64,000 nucleotides of DNA from Microbacterium esteraromaticum (GTDB lineage Bacteria; Actinomycetota; Actinomycetes; Actinomycetales; Microbacteriaceae). The DNA lies in contig NZ_JAEMWU010000001.1 of NCBI RefSeq assembly GCF_017303215.1, positions 1,674,001 through 1,738,000 of the forward strand. The letters run 5' to 3'. Of the stretch, positions 8,231-16,825 are shown piece by piece. Within the stretch, counting starts at the first letter, position 1. Every line of letters begins with the position of its first letter. The position numbers and the translations under genes are program-made. A model generated the notes under the pieces. It was not told where the DNA came from and did not search any database. It worked only from the letters and a program-made list of their open reading frames with translations.

Positions 8231-8950
8231 ATGCTCTTGAACACCATCGAGGCCGGTGCCGGCGATCGGGTCGTCCTGCTCCTGCACGGCATGATGGGGT
8301 CGGCCGAGAGCTGGTGGCGGGTCATGTCGCCGTTGGCCGCGAACGGGAACCGGGTCATCGCGGTCGATCTGCCGGGCCACGGGCTGTCGCCCCGTGATGA
8401 GCGCTGCACGGTGGCATCCGTCGCCGACGTCGTCGTCGAGACGCTTGTCTCGTGTGCGCCGGGCGCGTCGGTTCGGGGGATTGGCCACTCGTACGGCGGT
8501 ACCGTTCTCGCCGCCGTCGCCGAGCGGATGCCGGTGACAGTCGCCGCGTATGTTGACACGGCCTGTGCCTTCACCGGTGGTGCTGATCAGCGCGCGCTGG
8601 CCGCCGAGTACGAGGTCGATCGTCGCAGACGGACGGACCCGGCCTGGTTGCGTCGTACCCGCCCGTTCTACAGCGCGACGGATGCGGTCGTCGAGTCGCG
8701 CGCGGCCGAACGTTTCGATCCGATGACGGCGGCGTCGATCTCTGCAGGCGGCGACGTCGCGCATGAGCTCGAACCAGGATCGATACTCGTACGCGCGAGG
8801 CCGAGCGGCTTCGTCTCCGACAAGGACGCGGCGCAGGCCGCGTCGCGCGGCGTCCTCGTGCGCGACATCGCTGACGCGGCACACTCCGTCTGGTACAGCC
8901 ACTTCGACGAGTTCTGCGCGGCGTTGCCCGAGTTCCTCGGCGGGAACTGA
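8231..8950 (+). CDS. Alpha/beta-hydrolase fold protein
   Basis: A 239-residue alpha/beta hydrolase. The oxyanion-hole HG (LLHGMMG) is near residue 19. The nucleophile elbow GHSYGG (Ser) is near residue 84. The DLPGHGLSPR segment is typical of esterases and C-C hydrolases. A C-terminal DAAHSVWYSHFDEF segment supplies the His. The acid is probably one of the Asp residues near 195-205. The substrate is unknown. The ATG at 8231 is chosen because the protein then begins at the first beta-strand; an in-frame TTG at 8219 is an alternative, and neither has a good ribosome binding site. The gene is bracketed by intergenic repeats (A1 and B1 before, A2 after), which suggests recent acquisition or rearrangement. 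Confidence 0.75.
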   Translation: MLLNTIEAGAGDRVVLLLHGMMGSAESWWRVMSPLAANGNRVIAVDLPGHGLSPRDERCTVASVADVVVETLVSCAPGASVRGIGHSYGGTVLAAVAERMPVTVAAYVDTACAFTGGADQRALAAEYEVDRRRRTDPAWLRRTRPFYSATDAVVESRAAERFDPMTAASISAGGDVAHELEPGSILVRARPSGFVSDKDAAQAASRGVLVRDIADAAHSVWYSHFDEFCAALPEFLGGN

Positions 8951-8972
8951 GCGCATCCGCCGCAAACCGGTT

Positions 8973-9053
8973 GCGCACCTTCGGAGATCTGCTCAGTCTC
9001 GGAGACCCGGACAGAACCCGTCCGATCCTGCGCAGATCTCCGAGGAACTGCAG
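8973..9053. repeat. Intergenic palindromic repeat A, copy 2
   Basis: Second copy of repeat A, with the same 12-bp perfect terminal stem (8981-8992 with 9032-9043). Relative to copy 1 it lacks the 11-bp insertion after the GCGCACCTTCGGA entry. It lies between the convergent hydrolase and GntR genes and could act as a terminator for both, although no T-run follows the stem. Confidence 0.85.
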
Positions 9054-9079
9054 CGGGCGACGGGATGCAGACGGCCCGA

Positions 9080-9439
9080 TCAGCGATCCGACATCCACAT
9101 CGCGCGTAGTGCGCGCTGGGTGTCCTCGTATGTGAGCCCGTCGTGTTTCGCCGCGACGATCAAGGAACGCGCAGCCCGGGCGACGCTCCGGGAGACAGCC
9201 GATGCCTGCGGGCTGACGCGAGTGCCCGCCCCCGTACGCGAGACGACGAACTCGTCTTCTTCGAGTCGCCTGTACGCCTTTGCGATGGTCCCGGGGGCCA
9301 CGCCGAGATCGGCTGCCAAACGGCGCACAGAGGGCAACCGATCGTCGGCGGCAAGTCCGCCGGTGGTGATCAGCCCCCTCAGCTGGTCGTATACCTGTTC
9401 GGCCGGAGTGCCGCCTGAGGGCGAGATGGTGATTCTCAT
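9080..9439 (-). CDS. GntR-family regulator, YtrA type
   Basis: A 119-residue protein: an N-terminal winged helix-turn-helix (about residues 8-75; PAEQVYDQLRGLI, LPSVRRLAADLGVAPGTIAKAYRRLE) with a short C-terminal dimerisation helix instead of a ligand domain. This is the architecture of YtrA regulators, which usually control an adjacent membrane or ABC transport gene. The ATG at 9439 overlaps the stop of the upstream membrane-protein gene (ATGA), so the two form an operon. A possible operator lies at 10382-10401, before the operon. The ligand is unknown. Confidence 0.88.
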   Translation of the reverse strand: MRITISPSGGTPAEQVYDQLRGLITTGGLAADDRLPSVRRLAADLGVAPGTIAKAYRRLEEDEFVVSRTGAGTRVSPQASAVSRSVARAARSLIVAAKHDGLTYEDTQRALRAMWMSDR

Positions 9440-10344
9440 GGCCTGAGCGTCCGATGGTGGGTGCTGGCACGCCGTTCGGCCGTGGGCGTGCCGGTGAGCG
9501 CTATGACCACCCACATCGCGAGTTCCGCGACGCGCACGATCTCACCGGACCACCACAGCAACGCACCGATCGCCGCGAATGATGCACCGACACGGACCGT
9601 GCCGAGATCATCGGACGAGAACACTCCTCCCAGCTCTGACGTCGCAGCGAGTGATGACAAGACGACGCCGAGATGTACGAGCAGCGCGCCGCACGCTGCG
9701 CGCCCGATGTTGGATGCCTGCAGACGTCGGAACGCGGTGTCCCGATCGACGTCACCGTCCCAGGCTCGACGAGGGATCCACCACCACGCGAAGATCGTGA
9801 GTGCGACCAGTGCCGCGAGCAGTAATGGCGAGGGTAACGAGTAGTACCAGCCGTAGATTGTCGTGCCGACCGATCCCGCGGTGCCCACGGTGACCTCGTA
9901 CATCGTTCGATAGCCCTCGTGGTCAGAGACCGAAGCGGCGCCTGCTGCCCACGTGAGAGCGACGATCGCCAGCACCAAACCCGCGAGGGTGATGATCCAA
10001 GCCAGCGAGGTGAACGTGCGCATCGTGCGCGGCGCGAGGCTGGCGGTCGCGGCTGGGCGAGGCGTACTGGGCCGGATCAGCAGAAGGACAATTGCTCCGA
10101 TGCCGAGGGTGATAGGCAGCGCCGCGCGCATTCCGAGATCGAATCCGAACGGACCCCACGGCATGAGGTGCGCTACGCGCAGGGAACCGATCACGAGAAT
10201 GGGCACACCCCCGGCGATCGCACAGAAGACGCCGACCACGCCCAGCTGGCGGGGAATGAGCCGCCGGGCGCTCAGATGGAGCGCGAGGCCGACCATCGCG
10301 GCCAAGACGAGCGGCCCCCAGAGCAACACCCACATCATGACCAT
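9436..10344 (-). CDS. Polytopic membrane protein of unknown function
   Basis: A 302-residue protein with about seven hydrophobic segments (roughly residues 2-24, 35-57, 72-92, 115-140, 168-190, 215-235, 255-280). I recognise no catalytic or transport motif. The ATG at 10344 has AGGAGA upstream at 10-base spacing; ATGs three and four codons later are possible. It is the first gene of an operon with the YtrA-type regulator, implying that the regulator controls it. The family often pairs a GntR regulator with an ABC ATPase, but none is present here. Confidence 0.72.
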   Translation of the reverse strand: MVMMWVLLWGPLVLAAMVGLALHLSARRLIPRQLGVVGVFCAIAGGVPILVIGSLRVAHLMPWGPFGFDLGMRAALPITLGIGAIVLLLIRPSTPRPAATASLAPRTMRTFTSLAWIITLAGLVLAIVALTWAAGAASVSDHEGYRTMYEVTVGTAGSVGTTIYGWYYSLPSPLLLAALVALTIFAWWWIPRRAWDGDVDRDTAFRRLQASNIGRAACGALLVHLGVVLSSLAATSELGGVFSSDDLGTVRVGASFAAIGALLWWSGEIVRVAELAMWVVIALTGTPTAERRASTHHRTLRP

Positions 10345-10381
10345 CGCGTCGTCTCTCCTGTCGGGCTGTCGTGGCCCACAA

Positions 10382-10401
10382 TGTACCGATCAGTTGATAC
10401 A
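10382..10401. promoter_or_regulatory. Candidate operator for the YtrA-type regulator
   Basis: An imperfect 20-bp palindrome with TGTAC at the left end and GATACA at the right, 38-57 bp before the membrane protein-regulator operon. GntR/YtrA regulators bind palindromes of this kind next to their own operon. The match is modest and binding is inferred. Confidence 0.3.
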
Positions 10402-10405
10402 AAGG

Positions 10406-10510
10406 CAAGACGTTCACAAATCCGGAAAAACTCGCAGTACGCGGGCGGTTAGGCCCCTTCTCCCGCCGCTTCCCGCCAGATCTCCGGAGTTACGTGCGCT
10501 GATGCGCCGG
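10406..10510. repeat. Intergenic repeat B, copy 2
   Basis: 105 bp, 3 mismatches to 8087-8191, same orientation. It lies between the membrane-protein operon promoter and the end of the APH-like gene. Repeat A is not adjacent here; the nearest copy is 1.35 kb to the left. Confidence 0.87.
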
Positions 10511-10522
10511 TTCCGGTTGAGT

Positions 10523-11386
10523 TCAGAACGCCCGTAGGGCCTCTGCCAGCATCCGATGCCCCTGCGCCTCGAATCGCTCCTCGCCTACGTGATGTGCCCA
10601 GCACGCGGTGCCAACGGCTTCGCGCAGCGCACTGATGCGTGAGCGATCCGGCTCTCGCGGATCTGGCCCGTACGCTTCGAAGAACGCGGACTCCAGATCA
10701 GGGCGCCCGCGCCACTGCTGCGCGGCAAGACGCAGGAGGTCCGTCGATGGCGGACGGAACGCGAAGCGTCCGAAGTCGATCACCCGAACGACACCGTCGT
10801 GGATCAGCCAGTTGCGTGGCTGCCAATCGCCGTGGGTCGGCACGACCTCGACCGGCGGCGCCGGATCATCGGCGAGGATGCCGCGCGCCCGCGTGGCGAT
10901 GGCCGGAGTCACCCGGTGCTCTCCGTCGAGCCACTGGATCGCCCGGGCGTTCGCGCGTGCCTCGTGCTCTGCATCCATGCGGCGGTCTTGACTATGCAGA
11001 CGCAGCAACAGCGCCCCGGCCTGCGTATATGTGCCGGTTTCCCACTCCGCATTGGTCGCCTCCACGAGTGCACCGGGCAGGAGTTCGAACAGCATCACGC
11101 GTTCGTCGGAGTCGGCATCGATCAGGCGTGCGCTGTGCTGTGTGGACACGAGGTCGTGCGTCCATCGTGTGTGCGCGGCGATCTCCCGGGCGATGTGATG
11201 ATTCGTCACATCGCCCGCTTTCACGACCGCATCAATCGTCTCGCCGCCCAGCGAGCCGCGAACATGCAGCACAATCGACGCGACCAGGTGCCACGACATG
11301 TCTCGCACGATCACGGCGTCCGGCATCCGCTGTTGTACCCAAGCGGCCTGCGGGGCCGACAACCGGTCGCGCAGCAGCGTGTTCAC
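10523..11386 (-). CDS. Aminoglycoside phosphotransferase-fold kinase
   Basis: A 287-residue protein of the APH/choline kinase superfamily. The catalytic loop THGDWQPRNW (HGDxxxxN) is near residue 195 and the metal-binding IDFG near residue 213. N-terminal strands with VVKAG (about residues 52-56) supply the nucleotide lysine. The GTG at 11386 overlaps the stop of the upstream RNB gene by 4 bp (GTGA), so the two are an operon. Family members phosphorylate antibiotics, sugars or small amines. Nothing here points to resistance, so the substrate is left open. Confidence 0.82.
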   Translation of the reverse strand: MNTLLRDRLSAPQAAWVQQRMPDAVIVRDMSWHLVASIVLHVRGSLGGETIDAVVKAGDVTNHHIAREIAAHTRWTHDLVSTQHSARLIDADSDERVMLFELLPGALVEATNAEWETGTYTQAGALLLRLHSQDRRMDAEHEARANARAIQWLDGEHRVTPAIATRARGILADDPAPPVEVVPTHGDWQPRNWLIHDGVVRVIDFGRFAFRPPSTDLLRLAAQQWRGRPDLESAFFEAYGPDPREPDRSRISALREAVGTACWAHHVGEERFEAQGHRMLAEALRAF

Positions 11387-12801
11387 GCGGCGAACTCGAC
11401 GGTGCCGGCGGCGATGTCGGTACCGGTGAGCCGCAGGCGCACCGTCTCGCCGGGCCGCGTGCCGGGCGGAACGGGTGCGGTCGCGGTCACGGCCGGGTCG
11501 GCGATCTGAACGGCGGCGCGGTTCTCGCCGCGCAGTTCGATCACGGTCGCCTCCACGGGCTGCCCGATCAACGGATGCAACAGAGCCGCTTCGACGCGGT
11601 TCACCGTGTCGGCGTTCAGCCGCGAAGCGCGTTGCCCGGACTGCTGCATGAGGCCAGGGAGCTCCGACAGCGAGTCCCGGGCCCAGCTCGGTGCGGGAGC
11701 CCCGTTCGAGACGGCCAAACAGATCGCGAGCGCCCACCGATCGACCAATCGGCGCAGGGGAGCGGTCGCGTGCGCGTAGGGCGCAGCGATCGCGGCCTGC
11801 TCGATATCGGTCGGCACCTGCCCGTCGAAGACGACGTAGCCCGCACCACGGAACAACGACGCCGCGGCCTCCAGCACAGGGAGGGTCAGCGGATCCGAGC
11901 GGTCGAGCTCCCGCAGGTAGTCGCCGTAGCGTCCCTGTCGCCACGGACGCGCCAGGGCTTCGGTCTGCAAGCGGAATCGCTCGAACGCCTGCTCATCGGG
12001 CGCGGGCATGGTGCGCAGCACACCCACTTTCGCATCGAGCATCCGCTCGGCCGCCGCCATGCCCGTCATGAGTGACAGCTGCGCGTTCCACTCCTCGACG
12101 GGCAGCGGCTCGCGCCGTTCGATGTCGTAGCGCCCATCCGGGCGTTGCACGACTTCGTCGTCGGGCAGGTTCAGGCTCGCCCCGCCGCGGTCCTGTTCTT
12201 GAGCGAGTCGCGCGGCGCCGATCTGAGGGAGCAGCGCGAGCGGGCCGGGGTCGCCGGCATCCAGCATCCGTTGCGCCGATGTGTAGTCCAACTGCTCCCG
12301 CGAACGGATCAGCGCGCGTTCCACCCGATGCGATGACACGATTCCCGCGTCGTCCAGCGCGAACGTCCACACCAGAGCGGGGCGTTCCTGCCCGGCGAGC
12401 AGTGAGGCGCGGTCCTCGGACAGCACCCGCGGATGCAAGGGGATGGCGCCGTCGGCGAGATACAGGGTCTGTCCGCGGCGGCGTGCCTCGGCATCCATCG
12501 CGCCACCCGGCTCGACGAACGCCGGCACGTCGGCGATCGCGTACCGCACCTGGTATCCGCTGCCACGCGCTTCCAGGTGGAAGGCCTGATCGAGGTCGCG
12601 GGATCCCACCGGGTCGAGGGTGACGAAGGGCACGTCGCGCAGGTCGAGGTCGGGTGCCGGCGCGCTCGCCGTCTCGGCTTCGGCCAGCACTTCCGGTGAG
12701 AACTCCGTCGGCGCGTCGATGTCGGTGCGGAGTTCGGCCAGGGCGGCGGCCAACTCGCTCTGCGCGGCGGATGGGGCGACGTGGGATCGGCGCTGCGGCA
12801 T
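11383..12801 (-). CDS. RNB-domain 3'-5' exoribonuclease (RNase II/R family)
   Basis: A 472-residue protein whose main part is an RNB catalytic domain. The acidic motif near residue 70 (TLDPVGSRDLDQAF) keeps three of the four canonical Asp residues, with Gln replacing the last. The RxR-type segment PYAHATAPLRRLVDRW near residue 340 is typical. A C-terminal S1-like barrel follows. The cold-shock domains of full-length RNase R are missing, as in other actinobacterial short RNB proteins. The ATG at 12801 follows a GGTGGGTGG run. It acts on single-stranded RNA in the cytoplasm. Divergent from proS with a 103-bp gap. Confidence 0.88.
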   Translation of the reverse strand: MPQRRSHVAPSAAQSELAAALAELRTDIDAPTEFSPEVLAEAETASAPAPDLDLRDVPFVTLDPVGSRDLDQAFHLEARGSGYQVRYAIADVPAFVEPGGAMDAEARRRGQTLYLADGAIPLHPRVLSEDRASLLAGQERPALVWTFALDDAGIVSSHRVERALIRSREQLDYTSAQRMLDAGDPGPLALLPQIGAARLAQEQDRGGASLNLPDDEVVQRPDGRYDIERREPLPVEEWNAQLSLMTGMAAAERMLDAKVGVLRTMPAPDEQAFERFRLQTEALARPWRQGRYGDYLRELDRSDPLTLPVLEAAASLFRGAGYVVFDGQVPTDIEQAAIAAPYAHATAPLRRLVDRWALAICLAVSNGAPAPSWARDSLSELPGLMQQSGQRASRLNADTVNRVEAALLHPLIGQPVEATVIELRGENRAAVQIADPAVTATAPVPPGTRPGETVRLRLTGTDIAAGTVEFAA

Positions 12802-12904
12802 GCCACCCACCCTACGCATCCGCGTACATGTCGCCGTCAGTGCGGTGGTGTTGCGCGCGAAACGCGGGCGCTCACCGCGGCGGGCGCTCAACTAGGATCG
12901 ACCC

Positions 12905-14659
12905 GTGGTCACTCGTCTTTCGAACTTCTTCCTCCGTACGCTCCGTGAAGACCCCGCCGGCGCCGAGGTCATCAGTCACAAGCTGCTGATCCGCGCCGGG
13001 TACATCCGGCCGCAGGCTGCCGGCATCTTCGCCTGGCTGCCACTGGGCCTCCGGGTGAAGGAGCGGATCGAGCGCATCGTGCGCGAGGAGATGTCGGCCG
13101 CGGGTGCCCAGGAGGTGCACTTCCCGGCGCTCATGCCGCGCGAGCCCTACGAGCAGAGCGGCCGGTGGGGCGAGTACGGCGATCTGCTGTTCCGTCTGCA
13201 GGACCGCAAGGGCGGCGACTACTTGCTCGCGCCCACGCACGAAGAGGCGTTCACGCTGCTGGTCAAGGACCTCTACTCGTCCTACAAGGACCTGCCCCTG
13301 ACGATCTACCAGATCCAGGACAAGTACCGCGACGAGGCGCGCCCCCGCGCCGGCCTGCTGCGCGGCCGCGAGTTCACGATGAAGGACGCCTACTCGTTCG
13401 ACGCGTCGGACGAGGGGCTCGACACGAGCTACGCGGCCCAGCGCGACGCCTACGAGCGGATCTTCCAGCGCCTCGGACTCGAGTACGTCATCGTGCAGGC
13501 GGATGCCGGCGCCATGGGCGGTTCGCGGAGCGAGGAGTTCCTGCACCCGACGCCCGTCGGTGAAGACACCTTCGTGCGCAGCGAGGGCGGCTACGCCGCC
13601 AACGTCGAGGCCTACACGACCACGGCCCCCGCGGCCGTCTCGTGGGATGACGCGCCCGCGGCCACGGTGTTCGACTCGCCGAACACGCCCACGATCGACA
13701 CGCTCGTGGCGCACTCGAACGCCGTCCTGGACGGCGAGTACACCGCCGCTGACACGTTGAAGAACGTCGTTCTCGCGCTGACCCATCTCGACGGCACCCG
13801 CGAGGTGGTCGTCGTCGGCATGCCCGGTGACCGCGACGTCGACATGAAGCGCGCCGAGGTGGCCTTCGCGCCGGCCGAGGTCGAGCCGGCCACGGATGCC
13901 GACTTCGAGCGCCACCCGCTGCTGGTGCGCGGGTACATCGGTCCCTGGTCGCCGACCGGCGCGGTGCTCGGTGAGGAGTCGGCCACCGGCATCCGCTACG
14001 TCGTCGACCCGCGCGTCGCCGACGGAACCCGGTGGATCACCGGCGCCAACATCGATCAGAAGCACGCGCACTCGGTGGTCGCCGGGCGCGACTTCGTCGC
14101 CGACGGCACCGCCGAGGTCGCGAACGTGCGCGACGGCGACCCGGCCCCCGACGGCTCGGGCCCCGTCACCATCGCACGCGGCATGGAGATCGGACACGTG
14201 TTCCAGCTCGGGCGCAAGTACGCCGAGGCGCTGGGTCTCAAGGTGCTCGATCAGAACGGCAAGCTCGTCACCGTCACGATGGGCTCGTACGGCATCGGCG
14301 TCACGCGCATCCTCGCGATCATCGCCGAGCTCAACAACGACGACCGCGGTCTGATCTGGCCGGCGTCGGTGGCGCCGTTCGACGTGCAGGTCGTGGCCGC
14401 GGGGCGCGACCAGGTCGCCTTCGACGTGGCCGAGGACATCGCGAACCAGTTGGAGGGAGCCCGCCTCGATGTGCTGTACGACGACCGCGTGAAGGTGTCG
14501 CCGGGCGTGAAGTTCGGTGACGCCGAACTCGTCGGCGTGCCGAAGATCGTCATCGTCGGGCGAGGCGCCGCCGACGGCCAGGTTGAGCTCTGGGACCGCG
14601 CGAGTGGCGACCGCGAGGCGATGTCCGCGGCGGATGCCATCGCGCGCCTGACCCGCTGA
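12905..14659 (+). CDS. proS: Prolyl-tRNA synthetase, bacterial type
   Basis: Class II aminoacyl-tRNA synthetase (584 residues) charging tRNA(Pro). Motif 1 lies in the [18 protein letters not shown] region, motif 2 in [20 protein letters not shown] around residues 140-160, and motif 3 in [11 protein letters not shown] near residue 460. Between motifs 2 and 3 lies the editing insertion (INS, about residues 225-395) that deacylates Ala-tRNA(Pro). The anticodon-binding domain is at the C-terminus. GTG start at 12905. Confidence 0.97.
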   Translation: MVTRLSNFFLRTLREDPAGAEVISHKLLIRAGYIRPQAAGIFAWLPLGLRVKERIERIVREEMSAAGAQEVHFPALMPREPYEQSGRWGEYGDLLFRLQDRKGGDYLLAPTHEEAFTLLVKDLYSSYKDLPLTIYQIQDKYRDEARPRAGLLRGREFTMKDAYSFDASDEGLDTSYAAQRDAYERIFQRLGLEYVIVQADAGAMGGSRSEEFLHPTPVGEDTFVRSEGGYAANVEAYTTTAPAAVSWDDAPAATVFDSPNTPTIDTLVAHSNAVLDGEYTAADTLKNVVLALTHLDGTREVVVVGMPGDRDVDMKRAEVAFAPAEVEPATDADFERHPLLVRGYIGPWSPTGAVLGEESATGIRYVVDPRVADGTRWITGANIDQKHAHSVVAGRDFVADGTAEVANVRDGDPAPDGSGPVTIARGMEIGHVFQLGRKYAEALGLKVLDQNGKLVTVTMGSYGIGVTRILAIIAELNNDDRGLIWPASVAPFDVQVVAAGRDQVAFDVAEDIANQLEGARLDVLYDDRVKVSPGVKFGDAELVGVPKIVIVGRGAADGQVELWDRASGDREAMSAADAIARLTR

Positions 14660-14689
14660 ATCAAGCCCACCTGCGAACCCTCGCAACGC

Positions 14690-14720
14690 ATTGAGCCGCC
14701 CCGGTCCCCGGGGCGGCTCA
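14690..14720. terminator. Bidirectional terminator between proS and the K+ channel gene
   Basis: Perfect 12-bp stem (14690-14701 with 14709-14720) and 7-nt loop between two convergent genes. The stem begins TTGAGCC and is G/C-rich. No long T-run, but AA/TT ends flank both sides. Confidence 0.75.
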
Positions 14721-14728
14721 ACGCGATC

Positions 14729-15706
14729 TCAGCGTCGTTCCTCGAGCAGTTGGCGCAGCTCGGCGCTCAGGCGCTCGGACTGCGCGAGCAGGCGTTCCAG
14801 ACGCTCCCGATCGTCCTCGCTGTCCGAAGAACTGCCCCCGTCGTCTGCAGCCGCGCCGCCGGATGCTGCATGCGCGGCACCCTTCCTCACCGCGCCCGAC
14901 GCCGCACCCGCGGCGACGCCGGCAGCGGCGCTCTTGCCGATATCGGAGGAGTCCTTCGCGCTGGCTGTGCCCGCGGCATCCGCCGACGTATCAGGTGCCG
15001 TCTCATCCGGTGCTTCGGAGTTCTTCTTCGACGGGCCGAGGAAGAGATTGGCGAGGTAGCCGGTGAACGTTCCGAAGATGCCGACGCCCACGATGATGAT
15101 GACCACGCCGATCAGGCGGCCGGCGTTGGTCACCGGGTACTGATCGCCGTATCCGACCGTCGAGATGGTCACGAGCGTGTACCAGATGGCGTCGGAAGCC
15201 GTGTCGATGTTGGCGCCCTCCGCGCCGTCTTCGACGGCGAGGATTGCCAGGCTGCCCAACTGCAGCACCAGGATGCCCATCATCAGCAAGCTCATCAGCG
15301 TGCTGTTCGCGCGGTCGTGGATGAGGGTGCGCACGATCTCGCGCCAGCCGAGTGCACGCAACAGCTGGTAGACGCGATGCAAGCGGAACACCCGCAGGAT
15401 GTTGAACTGCGGCAGGGGAACGCTCGCGAGCAGATCAGCCCATCCGAACCGTCGGAAGAAGTAGCGACCCCGGGCCTCTGACGTGGTGAATCGATAGATG
15501 AAGTCGATCAGGAAGATGATGTTGAACAGACCGTTCATCAGCGCGAGGACCAGCTGAAGGGCTTCGTAGCCGGTGAACACGAGCACGAGTACCAGGTTCA
15601 CGATCGACATCACCGACAGGATGCCGATGAAGATCTCGTACGCGGTGCCCTTCAGCTCGCTGCTGTGCGTGCGCGGCGGGCGTTGCGTGCGCGGCTTCGG
15701 AACCAT
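14729..15706 (-). CDS. Voltage-gated-like potassium channel
   Basis: A 325-residue cation channel subunit. Hydrophobic segments S1-S4 span about residues 22-120, with an Arg-rich S4 (RVFRLHRVYQLLRALGWR). S5 follows, then the pore with the K+ selectivity filter TVGYGD at residues 183-188, and S6 (LIGVVIIIVGVGIFGTFTGYL). The cytoplasmic tail is Ala/Ser/Asp-rich and low in complexity, ending in a Glu/Arg/Leu helix (RERLERLLAQSERLSAEL) likely to form a coiled coil for tetramer assembly. The ATG at 15706 has a strong GAGGAGG site, which excludes the longer upstream frame. Confidence 0.92.
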   Translation of the reverse strand: MVPKPRTQRPPRTHSSELKGTAYEIFIGILSVMSIVNLVLVLVFTGYEALQLVLALMNGLFNIIFLIDFIYRFTTSEARGRYFFRRFGWADLLASVPLPQFNILRVFRLHRVYQLLRALGWREIVRTLIHDRANSTLMSLLMMGILVLQLGSLAILAVEDGAEGANIDTASDAIWYTLVTISTVGYGDQYPVTNAGRLIGVVIIIVGVGIFGTFTGYLANLFLGPSKKNSEAPDETAPDTSADAAGTASAKDSSDIGKSAAAGVAAGAASGAVRKGAAHAASGGAAADDGGSSSDSEDDRERLERLLAQSERLSAELRQLLEERR

Positions 15707-15771
15707 CGTGCCTCCTCGGGTGTGCGCGCGGCGCGCGCATCCCATGGTCGCAGACATGACAGGCTGTCAGC

Positions 15772-16806
15772 ATGACCGACGCATCGCTCGACCCCGACCT
15801 TCGCGACCGGATCTCCGCCCTCCTCGACGACGCGGGAATCGTCGCCGAGCGCGGCCTCATCACGCGGATGCTGCAGACTTCGCTTCTGCTGGGCATCGAG
15901 GACATGGATCGGCTGGACCTGAAGATCGCGTCGGCGGCGCTGCGCGAGATGCACCAGGCCTTCCGGCTGTTCCGTCCGTTCGAGACGGTGCCCAAGGTCA
16001 CGGTGTTCGGATCGGCCCGCACTCAGCACGACGATCCGTTGTACCTGCACGCTCGGGACGTCGCCGCGGCGCTGTCGGCCGAGGGATGGATGGTCGTCAC
16101 CGGCGCCGGGCCCGGCATCATGCAGGCCGCAGCCGAAGGCGCAGGGTCGAAGATGTCGCTCGGTGTATCGATCCGTCTGCCGTTCGAGGAACGCGCGAAC
16201 GCGATCGTTTCGGAGGACGCGCAGGTCGTCGCGATGAAGTACTTCTTCACGCGCAAGCTGATGCTCGTCAAGGAGTCACGGGGGTTCATCTGCCTGCCCG
16301 GGGGGTTCGGCACGATGGACGAGATGTTCGAACTGCTCACCCTGCAGCAGACGGGCAAGGCCGAGCCCACGCCGATTGTTCTGCTCGACTCGCCGGGCGG
16401 GTCGTTCTGGCAGGGGCTGAAGACCTACGTCGATGACCATCTCGTGCCGGCCGGCGTGATCTCACCCGGCGACATGGACCGGGTGCTGATCACCGACTCG
16501 GTCAGCGACGCCGTCGCGAACATCACCGGGTTCTGGCACAACTACGACTCGCTGCGGTGGGTCGGCGACCGGCTTGTGCTGCGGCTCGTGCACCCGCCGA
16601 CCGATGCCGAGGTCGCCGACCTCAACGACCGTTTCGGGGACCTCTGCGAGCACGGTCGGATAGAACGCATCGAGGCGCTGGACGTGGAGCGCGCCGATGA
16701 TGACGTCATCGAGCTCCCGCGTCTGGCCCTGCACCTCGAGCAGCGTCGGGTGGGCTCGCTGTTCCGGCTGATCCGCGCGATCAACGATCTGCCGTCGGCG
16801 GGCTGA
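15772..16806 (+). CDS. LOG-family protein (nucleotide phosphoribohydrolase fold)
   Basis: A 344-residue member of the LOG (lysine decarboxylase-like) family. It has the Rossmann-like core with GSARTQ near residue 81 and the signature PGGFGTMDE near residue 178. LOG enzymes cleave the N-glycosidic bond of nucleoside 5'-monophosphates, releasing cytokinin-type bases or recycling nucleotides. The extra N- and C-terminal extensions make this the longer form, closer to PpnN-like nucleotide nucleosidases than to plant-type LOG. Divergent from the channel gene across 65 bp. Confidence 0.87.
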   Translation: MTDASLDPDLRDRISALLDDAGIVAERGLITRMLQTSLLLGIEDMDRLDLKIASAALREMHQAFRLFRPFETVPKVTVFGSARTQHDDPLYLHARDVAAALSAEGWMVVTGAGPGIMQAAAEGAGSKMSLGVSIRLPFEERANAIVSEDAQVVAMKYFFTRKLMLVKESRGFICLPGGFGTMDEMFELLTLQQTGKAEPTPIVLLDSPGGSFWQGLKTYVDDHLVPAGVISPGDMDRVLITDSVSDAVANITGFWHNYDSLRWVGDRLVLRLVHPPTDAEVADLNDRFGDLCEHGRIERIEALDVERADDDVIELPRLALHLEQRRVGSLFRLIRAINDLPSAG

Positions 16807-16825
16807 GCCGCCGGCATCCGCTTCG

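Noticed and set aside
10523..11386. Antibiotic resistance role for the APH-fold kinase
   Set aside because: Only the general HGDxxxxN and IDFG motifs are present. The gene is coupled to an RNase gene and nothing indicates an aminoglycoside substrate.
10523..11944. A long form of the APH-like protein starting at 11944
   Set aside because: The first 186 codons run antisense-frame inside the RNB gene and are Arg-rich. The GTG at 11386, coupled to the RNB stop, gives a normal family length.
12872..14686. A 604-codon minus-strand frame opposite proS
   Set aside because: Shadow of proS; low-complexity translation and no ribosome binding site.
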